A stretch of 16,985 bases of DNA from positions 1-16,985 of the forward strand of contig JARHZY010000110.1 of the NCBI GenBank assembly GCA_029264655.1. The letters are read 5' to 3'. Shown here one piece after another: positions 7,414 to 14,384 of the stretch; the stretch's first letter is position 1; every line of letters starts with the position of its first letter. The stretch comes from Helicobacter sp. GTDB lineage: Bacteria > Campylobacterota > Campylobacteria > Campylobacterales > Helicobacteraceae. Below the pieces are notes generated by a model. The model did no database searches and was not told where the DNA came from. It worked only from the letters and a program-made list of their open reading frames with translations. The position numbers and the translations under genes are program-made.

Positions 7414-10197
7414 ATGACAAAAGATAATCATGATTCTATAAACGATAAAAGACCATTTGATACAGCATGGGAACAATGTATTTATGATGAATGTGAAAAA
7501 CGCGGATATTTTGAGCCAGATTGCCATGCAGTATATAACCCACATTATAAAGATTTAAAGCCATTTTGCATTATGATGCCACCACCAAATGTTACAGGTG
7601 TTTTGCATATTGGGCATGCACTTACTTTCACATTGCAAGATATTATGACGCGTTATAAGCGTATGGATGGATTTAAAGTATTATGGCAACCGGGTCTTGA
7701 TCATGCTGGGATTGCTACCCAAAATGTTGTGGAAAAAAAGCTTCTTGCACAAGGTATCAAAAAAGAAGATATTGGGAGAGAAGCATTTATACAAAAAGTA
7801 TGGGAATGGAAAGAGGAAAGCGGTGGTGCTATCTTAAAACAAATGCGTATCATGGGATTTTCTCCTGCATTTAAACGCACTCGTTTTACAATGGATGATG
7901 GGCTTGTGCAAGCGGTAAAAGAAACCTTTTGCGCATGGTATGCACAAGGGCTTATTTATCGTGGCAAACGCATGATTAATTGGTGCACACATGATGGTGC
8001 ATTGAGTGATATCGAAGTAGAATATAAAGAAAATCAAGGAAAACTTTATTATTTGCGTTATTATTTGAGTGATTATATAGATTCTAATGGGTGTATAATA
8101 GAATCTAATGATACAAATGAAAAACCCTATATTATTGTCGCAACAACGCGTCCTGAAACTTTTTTTGGTGATACAGCACTCATGGTGCATCCAGATGATT
8201 TACGCTATAAACATTTAATTGGCAAAACAATCACATTACCGCTTATCCACAGAAAGATTCCAATTATTGCAGATTCTATTGTAGATATGGAGTTTGGTAG
8301 CGGTGCAGTTAAGGTAACACCAGCCCATGATATGAATGACTATGAGGTTTCATTGCGTCATGGTTTAGCACATATTGTTGTTTTTGATAAACATGGAATC
8401 TTAAATGAACAATGTGGAGCATTTCAAGGAATAGAAAGGCTTACCGCACGCGAGCAAATTATTACCGCATTGCAAACAGATGGTTTTGTAGAAAAAATAG
8501 AAGAATATACAAATAAAGTAGGTATATGTTATCGTTGTGGCAATATTATTGAACCTTATATTTCAGAGCAATGGTTTGTAAAAGCACAAGCAGCAAAAGG
8601 TGCAATTAAACGTGTGGCAAATGGTGAGACAAGATTCTACCCAAACCAATGGAAAAATAATTATGATGCATGGATGCGTGATTTGCGTGATTGGTGTATT
8701 AGCCGCCAACTTTGGTGGGGGCATAGAATCCCTGTATTTTATTGTGTATGTGGGCATGAATTTGCAAGTAAAGAAGATATGCCATCATGCCCGCAATGTG
8801 GTAGCAATGAAGTAACACAAGATAGCGATGTGCTTGATACATGGTTTAGCTCTGGACTTTGGACGCATAGCACGCTTGGTTTTGGGAATGGTGAATTTGG
8901 TAAAGGTGTATTATGGCAAAAAGATGATTTAGCTACATTCCACCCTAATGCTTTGCTTATTACTGGATTTGATATTCTCTTTTTTTGGGTTGCACGTATG
9001 CTTTTAAGTGCTGATATTAATTGCAAAGAAATTGCATTTAAAGATATTTATTTACATGCTCTTGTGCTTGATGAAAAAGGGCAGAAAATGAGTAAATCAA
9101 AGGGCAATGTTATTGATCCATTAACACTTTGTGCTACATATAGCCCTGATGTTGTGCGTTTTACGCTTGCATTTTTATGTGTGCAAGGTAGAGATATTCG
9201 TCTCTCACAAAAGCAACTTGAAATTACGCGTAATTTTACTAATAAAATTATTAATGCTGCAAGCTTTTTAGCACTTTATGCAGGGCAATTAGATACACAT
9301 TATACTTTTGGAGAAAAACAGAATTTAAATGATTATAAAACGCCGCTTGGAATCTATATGAAATCACGTCTTAATCTTGCAATTACAGAAGTGCGTAGTG
9401 CATTGGCAGCATATAGATTTGATCTATACGCAAGCATTATGTATCGTTTTTTGTGGAATGAATTTTGTGATATTGGTATTGAATGTGCAAAAGCAAGTAA
9501 GCAAAGTGTTTTTGAGCTTGCTAGTATTCTTTTAGAATCTATGAAGCTTTTGCATCCTTTAATGCCATTTTTAAGTGAATATATTTTCCAACGTCTTTTA
9601 GGAAGAGATATAGAATCTGGATTAAAAGATTTTCGCTCTATTATGATAGAATCTTTTCCTTCTGATAATATACGCCATACTACATTAGAACAAGGCTTTG
9701 CTATTATACTTGATTCCATTACAACAATTCGCAGGATGCGTGCAAATCTAGGCATAAGTAGTGATATAATATCTGAAGTTTTTATTGAATTGCAAGAACA
9801 AGATAAAATATTATTACAATCACTTCATATAGGAGATGGTTGCACGGATTTTTATGCTCTTTTTGTTTCTTTTGTGGCTAAACTAGCAAAAGCCCAAGAA
9901 GTGGTATTTGTAGATTCTAAGCCTCCACATTGTATTGCAGATATTGGCGAGCTTACAAAAATTTATTTAGCTGCAAATAATTTTGATTTAGAGGGGATAT
10001 TGGGACGCTTAGATAAACAAGAGCAAAAGTTGCAAAAAGAAATTACAAAATTAAATAATATGCTTAATAATGCAAAATTTATTGCTAATGCTCCAGAATC
10101 AGTTGTTACACAAAATAAACAAAATCTCATAGACTTGCAAGAAAAACTCAATAAGGTTATGAGCGAAAAAGAAGCATTGCTTGCAGCACAACAATAA
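7414..10197 (+). CDS. valS: Valyl-tRNA synthetase
   Basis: A class-I aminoacyl-tRNA synthetase of 927 residues that charges tRNA-Val in the cytosol and edits mischarged threonine. The Rossmann signature PPPNVTGVLHIGHAL (56-70, HIGH at 65-68) and KMSKS (558-562) are intact. The CP1 editing domain shows TTRPETFFGD (244-253). Paired cysteines at 372/375 (CYRCG), 444/446 and 459/462 suggest zinc-ribbon structure in the insert region. The tRNA-anticodon domain follows, and the protein ends in the ValS coiled-coil arm (about 858-925), which separates it from IleS and LeuS. AAGGA precedes the ATG by about five bases. A phase-variable surface-type gene begins 12 bp after the stop and probably shares its transcript. 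Confidence 0.97.
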   Translation: MTKDNHDSINDKRPFDTAWEQCIYDECEKRGYFEPDCHAVYNPHYKDLKPFCIMMPPPNVTGVLHIGHALTFTLQDIMTRYKRMDGFKVLWQPGLDHAGIATQNVVEKKLLAQGIKKEDIGREAFIQKVWEWKEESGGAILKQMRIMGFSPAFKRTRFTMDDGLVQAVKETFCAWYAQGLIYRGKRMINWCTHDGALSDIEVEYKENQGKLYYLRYYLSDYIDSNGCIIESNDTNEKPYIIVATTRPETFFGDTALMVHPDDLRYKHLIGKTITLPLIHRKIPIIADSIVDMEFGSGAVKVTPAHDMNDYEVSLRHGLAHIVVFDKHGILNEQCGAFQGIERLTAREQIITALQTDGFVEKIEEYTNKVGICYRCGNIIEPYISEQWFVKAQAAKGAIKRVANGETRFYPNQWKNNYDAWMRDLRDWCISRQLWWGHRIPVFYCVCGHEFASKEDMPSCPQCGSNEVTQDSDVLDTWFSSGLWTHSTLGFGNGEFGKGVLWQKDDLATFHPNALLITGFDILFFWVARMLLSADINCKEIAFKDIYLHALVLDEKGQKMSKSKGNVIDPLTLCATYSPDVVRFTLAFLCVQGRDIRLSQKQLEITRNFTNKIINAASFLALYAGQLDTHYTFGEKQNLNDYKTPLGIYMKSRLNLAITEVRSALAAYRFDLYASIMYRFLWNEFCDIGIECAKASKQSVFELASILLESMKLLHPLMPFLSEYIFQRLLGRDIESGLKDFRSIMIESFPSDNIRHTTLEQGFAIILDSITTIRRMRANLGISSDIISEVFIELQEQDKILLQSLHIGDGCTDFYALFVSFVAKLAKAQEVVFVDSKPPHCIADIGELTKIYLAANNFDLEGILGRLDKQEQKLQKEITKLNNMLNNAKFIANAPESVVTQNKQNLIDLQEKLNKVMSEKEALLAAQQ

Positions 10198-10209
10198 TAA
10201 GGATTTAAT

Positions 10210-11581
10210 ATGAATAAACATTTATTTAATTTTATTGTAAAGAGCGTGCAAATGCTATTTCTATCAAGCTTTAAATACTTTTTATATGCTATTTTTTCAC
10301 CAAGAAGCACAAAACAAGCAAAATGGTATAAACTTTATTTAGATAGCAAAATGAAAGTAAAATTTACAATATTCCATTTTAAACAAATGTATTCATGGAC
10401 ACAATCAAAACAATATAAACAGCAATATAGTGATACACAACATCCATATCCACCTTTGCTTAATCCTGAAACCACCATGTATATACATATTAATGCACAG
10501 CTTGCGTGGGCGTTAAACCTGCCATTACCAATGACTATGGGGGGGGGGGGGGATAAAGTTTATTATGGTTATGGCGTCATTTACAGGGCATACTGCTATG
10601 GTGCAGGGTTTAAAGAAATGTGGCATTACTATAATGGACGATCACAATTTTAATATATATGAACATTATTGCTATAACTATAATGCTTTAGTTAAAAAAC
10701 AAGATATTGTAATTAATCTAACTATATATGCTCAACCACAGCTTTTTCATGAGATACAAAAATTTATTCTTATGCTCGATACGAACATAAAAATACTATG
10801 GTTGGTAAGAGATCCTATATCAAGACTAAAATCAAGTTTAAATAATTCATGGGGAAAAAGCCATATAGTGGAAAATTTCTCACCTAATACCGATTTGTCA
10901 TTGCTTGAAAACAGAATATACTATCATATAGACATTCATAAGAGTATTCACGATAGAATTAAAATATCAATAGCACAAAATACATTTGGCTATGCCAATC
11001 TATATACTTTTTTATCATTACATAATTTTAAAAATATTGCATTTTTAGATATGGCAGCAATAGACCCAAGTAGAGCATTTAGTACTTTTTGTAGACTTGC
11101 ATTAGATTTTAATTTTTGCCCACCGCATAATCCCAGTGATTTTAACCAAATTGTACATATGCAAATTTTTAGTGGTTTTTTGCCACTTCGGTATGTAATT
11201 TTTGATATTGAATTTTATATTACACCTTATAAAAACATCCAATATGAAGTCAGCGAATTATTATCTCTTAATACGCAGTTTTTTGATTATGAATTTTATG
11301 TTTATGTGGATTGTAAGTATATTTCCAATATCCAACTAAATCATCTTGCTATTAAAAGGGCTTTGCAGCATTTTATCAATAAATTAAAAGAAGCTATAGA
11401 AGTAGAAAATAATAATAAAACAAATGAACATAAAATATTGCAACTTGTTAAAAATGATGTAGCCCAATATGAAATATTGTGGCATATTGTATCTAAAGAA
11501 GCTTATTTTGTGGAAAAGATGCGACCAGATATTGTTGCTACATGGACATACTACCAACAATTACACACCTTATACACATAG
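10210..11581 (+). pseudogene. Phase-variable DUF2972/sulfotransferase-like gene, out of frame at a G14 tract
   Basis: The reading frame from ATG 10210 (good AAGGAT site overlapping the valS stop region) runs to a G14 tract at 10539-10552, then stops at 10653 after 147 residues. The rest of the gene continues in the next frame to 11581. One G fewer (G13) joins both parts into 456 residues with four glycines, M-GGGG-IKFIMV, at the junction. G15 would end at a TAA right after the tract. The N-terminal half has YPPLLNP (80-86) and AWALNLPLP (99-107). The C-terminal half has KFIMVMASFTGHTAMVQGL, shaped like a sulfotransferase 5'-phosphosulfate loop, and LWLVRDPISRLKSS, like the 3'-phosphate motif 'RDP..R..S'. 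The arrangement recalls the Campylobacter/Helicobacter DUF2972 family, often linked to surface glycans. Substrate unknown. Probably a contingency gene in its OFF state rather than a dead gene. Confidence 0.75.
10539..10552 (+). repeat. Poly-G tract (G14), phase-variation switch
   Basis: Fourteen consecutive G residues inside the coding sequence, by far the longest homopolymer in an AT-rich window. It lies between the LPLP segment and the putative nucleotide-binding loop. Lengths of 10, 13 or 16 give the full protein, while 14 and 15 give truncated ones. The exact length read here may be uncertain because such tracts are hard to sequence and often mixed in a culture. Confidence 0.95.
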
Positions 11582-11732
11582 CATATATAATATTGCAAAA
11601 TGCTTACAATACAAATAATAAGAGGTAAATTTAATGGTGTAGATATTTTAATATTATGCAATAATAAAAGATTCTATACTGCATTATTATTTTTATATGC
11701 TATTGTTTTCTATTCCTTTTGTGAATTTAGTG

Positions 11733-11738
11733 TATAAT
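11733..11738 (+). promoter_or_regulatory. -10 box of the PP-loop gene promoter
   Basis: A perfect TATAAT lies 42 bp before the preferred ATG at 11781, preceded by a T-rich stretch. This suggests that the PP-loop and YbgC genes are transcribed separately from valS and the phase-variable gene. Confidence 0.45.
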
Positions 11739-11780
11739 CTTTCTTACAAATATAAATAATTTTTTTTGGAGTATATTTCT

Positions 11781-12848
11781 ATGGTAAAGAAACAAAGAAG
11801 TGCAGTTGCACTTTTTAGTGGTGGATTAGATTCTATGATTTCTATGCAATTATTGCACGAACAAGGTATTAAAGTATATGCTATTAATTTTAATATAGGT
11901 TTTGGTAGCAATAAAGATAAAAGTGAATATTTTCGCAATGCAGCACAACAAGTAGGAGCAGAATTAATACAAATTAATATTGCAAAGCAATTTTTTGATA
12001 ATATTTTATTCCAGCCAAAATATGGCTATGGTAAATATTTTAATCCTTGTATTGATTGCCATGCTAATATGTTTGCACATGCATTTGCGAAAATGGTAGA
12101 GCTTGGTGCAGATTTTGCTATTAGTGGTGAAGTGTTGGGGCAACGTCCAAAAAGCCAACGCAAAGAAGCTATGGATCAAGTGAGAAAACTTGTAAGAACA
12201 ATAGGTGAGAATCCACTTTATGATTCTATTCTTAGTCGTGATGGTAGTGATAAAAGCAAGCCCCAAACACTTGATGAGCTTATATTGCGTCCTATGAGTG
12301 CCAAACTTATGCCAGAAACTTTTCCTGAAAAGATGGGATGGGTTGATAGGACAAAATTACTTGGTGTGAGTGGGCGAGGCAGGCATACTCAACTTGCTTT
12401 ATTGAAAAAATATAATTGGAAATATCATGAAAAGCCCGGGGGAGGTTGTTTGCTTACTGATACTTCAGTGGCACTTAAAATTAAAGATATGCAGGCACAT
12501 AGGGAAGTTGTTTTTGAAGATGTTGCACTTTTTAAGATTGGGCGGTATATGGTTCTAGAGCATGGCACGCGTTGTGTTATTTCACGCAATGAAGAAGAAG
12601 GCAAAAAACTTGATATTACACATGCTTTTATGGAAAAAATAATATTGCAAGATATACACGGACCAATTGCATTAATTGAAAAAAATGCACACCATGATGA
12701 TAGAATCTTGGCTGCACGCATTGTGCTTGGCTATGCTAAAACAGAGCAAGACAAATATTATAATGTGCGTATTGGCGATGAGGTATTAGAGCTTATGCCT
12801 TATGCAAAAGAGGAAGCAAGTAAATTCTTGCTTTTGCAATCTTCTTAG
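11781..12848 (+). CDS. ThiI/MnmA-like PP-loop tRNA sulfurtransferase-family protein
   Basis: A cytosolic ATP-pyrophosphatase of 355 residues. The start is the ATG at 11781, with GGAG at 11768-11771; a TTG at 11766 in the same frame overlaps that site. The PP-loop SGGLDSM is at 13-19. NPCIDCH (88-94) places two cysteines where thiouridylases carry a catalytic Cys; GEVLGQRPKSQ (116-126), RPMSAKLMPET (170-180) and PGGGCLLT (219-226, C223) follow. The C-terminal part (about 245-340: LFKIGRYMVLEHGTRCVISRNEEEGKKL, then GPIALIE) resembles the NFACT-R_2 RNA-binding domain. It lacks the N-terminal THUMP domain of classical ThiI. Probable role: ATP-dependent thiolation of a tRNA uridine; the modified position and sulfur donor cannot be told. 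The ybgC-like gene follows after 22 bp. Confidence 0.75.
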   Translation: MVKKQRSAVALFSGGLDSMISMQLLHEQGIKVYAINFNIGFGSNKDKSEYFRNAAQQVGAELIQINIAKQFFDNILFQPKYGYGKYFNPCIDCHANMFAHAFAKMVELGADFAISGEVLGQRPKSQRKEAMDQVRKLVRTIGENPLYDSILSRDGSDKSKPQTLDELILRPMSAKLMPETFPEKMGWVDRTKLLGVSGRGRHTQLALLKKYNWKYHEKPGGGCLLTDTSVALKIKDMQAHREVVFEDVALFKIGRYMVLEHGTRCVISRNEEEGKKLDITHAFMEKIILQDIHGPIALIEKNAHHDDRILAARIVLGYAKTEQDKYYNVRIGDEVLELMPYAKEEASKFLLLQSS

Positions 12849-12870
12849 AATCTCAATAAAAAGAGTAGTT

Positions 12871-13281
12871 ATGATACAATATGTATTTTATGATGATACC
12901 GATTGTGGTGGGATTGTATATCATGCTCGTTATTTAGTGTTTTGCGAACGTGCACGTTCATTATTCTTTTTTGAAAAAGGTATGTTACCACAAAATACAC
13001 AATATGGTTTTGTAGTGCAGCATATAGAATCTCATTTTGTAAAAACATTACAACTTGGTGATATGTATCAAGTGCAAACGATACCTATAGAAATTAAAAG
13101 TGCTTCAGTAACACTCAAGCAAGATGTGTATAAAATTGGTGCATTAAATATTAAGTCCCATAAAAAAGAGCTTGTTTTTACTATGCAAGTCCGATTAGCA
13201 CATATTGATTTGCAAGCAAAAAAGCCATGTAAAATAACGAACTCATTACAAGATGTAATGGCATTTTTTACTGATATATAG
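12871..13281 (+). CDS. ybgC: YbgC-type acyl-CoA thioesterase (hotdog fold)
   Basis: A single-domain hotdog thioesterase of 136 residues, the normal size for YbgC of the 4-hydroxybenzoyl-CoA thioesterase family, which hydrolyses acyl-CoA or acyl-ACP thioesters in the cytosol and is often tied to envelope phospholipid metabolism. The active-site signature DDTDCGGIVYHARYL is at 8-22, with D11 matching the catalytic aspartate and H18 in the conserved VYH. The family motif FCERARS follows at 24-30. The start chosen is the ATG at 12871, just before the conserved YVFYDDTD strand. The open frame extends upstream to 12802, but that part overlaps the preceding gene and lacks family similarity. The ribosome binding site is weak (AAGAG). 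The gene lies 22 bp after the PP-loop gene, most likely in one operon. Confidence 0.88.
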   Translation: MIQYVFYDDTDCGGIVYHARYLVFCERARSLFFFEKGMLPQNTQYGFVVQHIESHFVKTLQLGDMYQVQTIPIEIKSASVTLKQDVYKIGALNIKSHKKELVFTMQVRLAHIDLQAKKPCKITNSLQDVMAFFTDI

Positions 13282-13487
13282 ATTCTAATTTTTAATGAAG
13301 ACAATGGACAACAAAGCAATATAAGTTTTATTATAAAATGCTTTTTATATATCTAAATAATATAATATTTCAAAGTAATATATCTAAACTTAAAGCTTTT
13401 AACTATTACTTTATCTATGTGCTTATAAGTTTTTATATAATAGGTTTTTTAATGTTTATTTGGATTATGCTTTATCGTGTTTATAAA

Positions 13488-13514
13488 TATATTATTTTAT
13501 AATAAAATAATATA
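13488..13514. repeat. 13-bp AT palindrome
   Basis: TATATTATTTTAT (13488-13500), one central A, and its exact reverse complement (13502-13514). ATGCTT upstream and AAGCAT downstream could extend it. The all-AT stem is a weak hairpin, or a possible protein-binding or replication-related site; function unknown. Confidence 0.6.
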
Positions 13515-13638
13515 AGCATTAACTTATAAAACATTCCGCTGCTTTAAAAAATGACTTTATGTATGAAAATTTATAACTACTACTAAATTTATTTTGTTAG
13601 TATTGTTAGTATATTGTATATTCTATATATCCATATTT

Positions 13639-13681
13639 AAAATCAAAGTGTAGTTAAATACCGCATTTTAACTTTGATTTT
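13639..13681. terminator. Possible bidirectional terminator hairpin
   Basis: AAAATCAAAGT (13639-13649) and ACTTTGATTTT (13671-13681) are exact 11-bp inverted repeats, and AGTTAAA/TTTAACT inside offers an alternative pairing. The A4 and T4 at the stem ends give U-tracts on either strand. It lies 357 bp after the ybgC stop, so which transcript it would end is unclear. Confidence 0.4.
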
Positions 13682-13905
13682 ATGCAAAACTATACATATA
13701 TGGCATGCAAGAGTGTGCTAGTTTTATTATAAGTAAGCATAAGTTACAGGTAAGTTTTTATGCGTATGCAATGTAGCTATATAAGCAAATAGAATATAAT
13801 ATTATGGTGTTTATGATAATTATAGCTTTCAAGTTTATATAAAATACTCGTATCTTTATGCAATGAATTTATTGGTGGAACTATTTATGGTTTCATCCCT
13901 CTCCC

Positions 13906-13932
13906 ATTTATTTTATATTATATAAAATAAAT
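13906..13932. repeat. 12-bp AT palindrome with 3-nt loop
   Basis: ATTTATTTTATA (13906-13917), loop TTA, and its exact complement TATAAAATAAAT (13921-13932). It follows a pyrimidine-rich CCCTCTCCC. The stem is all AT, so folding is weak; role unknown. Confidence 0.6.
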
Positions 13933-13997
13933 TTATAGTTGGATTTAAGAATATGCAATTTATATATTTTATGAGATAGTATTTTGTTTTCATGATG

Positions 13998-14006
13998 TGA
14001 TATAAT
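13998..14006 (+). promoter_or_regulatory. Extended -10 promoter of the candidate small RNA
   Basis: TGATATAAT matches TGnTATAAT perfectly. The upstream 30 bp are T-rich with no -35 box. Transcription would start near 14013, and no ORF follows. Confidence 0.5.
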
Positions 14007-14012
14007 CCATAT

Positions 14013-14101
14013 AGAAAAGGAATTTTTGCTAATTAAGTTGCACTTCCTAAATAGTAATAGTTTATTGCTATTTAGGAAGCGTTTATAATATTTTATTTTT
14101 T
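14013..14101 (+). ncRNA. Candidate small RNA of about 90 nt
   Basis: A perfect extended -10 at 13998-14006, no start codon or ORF behind it, and a long hairpin followed by a T-rich tail about 30-90 nt downstream together resemble a small-RNA unit. The hairpin arms carry CTTCC and GGAAG, so the RNA could in principle pair with Shine-Dalgarno regions. It matches no RNA family I recognise (not tmRNA, RNase P, SRP or 6S). It could instead be the start and an attenuator-like hairpin of the long leader of the permease gene. Confidence 0.35.
14043..14101 (+). terminator. Near-perfect 17-bp hairpin with T-rich tail
   Basis: Left arm 14043-14059 pairs with right arm 14063-14079 around a GTT loop; 16 Watson-Crick pairs and one G-T. 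It is followed by a tail containing TTTT and TTTTTT, separated from the stem by about a dozen bases, which weakens the match to a classical terminator. The tail on the other strand is not T-rich, so the direction is plus. Confidence 0.5.
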
Positions 14102-14132
14102 GCTTATTGCAACAATATAAGGTTATTTAAGC

Positions 14133-14141
14133 TGATATAAT
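14133..14141 (+). promoter_or_regulatory. Extended -10 promoter upstream of the peptide permease
   Basis: TGATATAAT, a perfect TGnTATAAT, is the last good promoter before the permease gene. It implies a leader of about 235 nt, which contains a GGTAG/CTACC palindrome (14165-14175) and a CCATAT/ATATGG pair. No known riboswitch was recognised. Confidence 0.45.
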
Positions 14142-14384
14142 GCATTTAGTGGCTATTTGTAGGGGGTAGGCTACCATTATGCAAGGTGAAATACAAAGGA
14201 TTAAATAACATTGCCATATTGGATTTAGATATATTAATCATATGGTATTGCTTTTAAGAGAAATAAGCAGTAGATAAAATAGTATTAAATGGAGAAAAGA
14301 GTAGGGTTTCTTTATTTATGTTGAATAATGTATTTTAACATTATTGTGATACTATGCTTTTATATTAACATGATTGAGATAAAA

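Larger units (their letters stand above)
13282..14384. other. 1.1-kb gene-free region with palindromes, promoters and a candidate small RNA
   Basis: No convincing protein gene is seen between ybgC and the peptide permease. The region is highly AT-rich and holds inverted repeats at 13488-13514, 13639-13681, 13906-13932 and 14043-14079, a TATAAT at 13795-13800, and two perfect TGATATAAT elements at 13998 and 14133. It also lacks any TAGAATCT octamer. The last ~240 bp are probably the long leader of the permease gene. Confidence 0.7.

Noticed and set aside
7834..9755. Long minus-strand open frames inside valS.
   Set aside because: They lie wholly within valS, contain no recognisable domain, and are explained as shadows of its codons.
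10539..10552. The split gene as a plain sequencing error.
   Set aside because: The long G tract is the typical slippage site of contingency genes in this group, and G13 restores a coherent domain. An error by one base remains possible, but the phase-variable reading stands either way.
11659..11694. AATAATAA/TTATTATT with following T-run as a terminator for the phase-variable gene.
   Set aside because: The stem is eight A-T pairs around a 16-nt loop, too weak to call.
11766..11780. TTG at 11766 as start of the PP-loop gene.
   Set aside because: It overlaps the TTGGAG that acts as ribosome binding site for ATG 11781.
12802..12870. Longer YbgC start at 12802.
   Set aside because: It overlaps the end of the PP-loop gene, adds a Cys/Arg-rich stretch unlike the family, and the conserved strand begins right after ATG 12871.
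14179..14208. Nine-codon ORF MQGEIQRIK behind the 14133 promoter as a leader peptide.
   Set aside because: Too short to separate from chance, spacing to the G-rich stretch is poor and the codons suggest no attenuation signal.
13282..14384. tRNA, 6S RNA, CRISPR or insertion-sequence content in the gene-free region.
   Set aside because: No T-loop GTTCGA motif, no regularly spaced direct repeats and no transposase fragment were seen.
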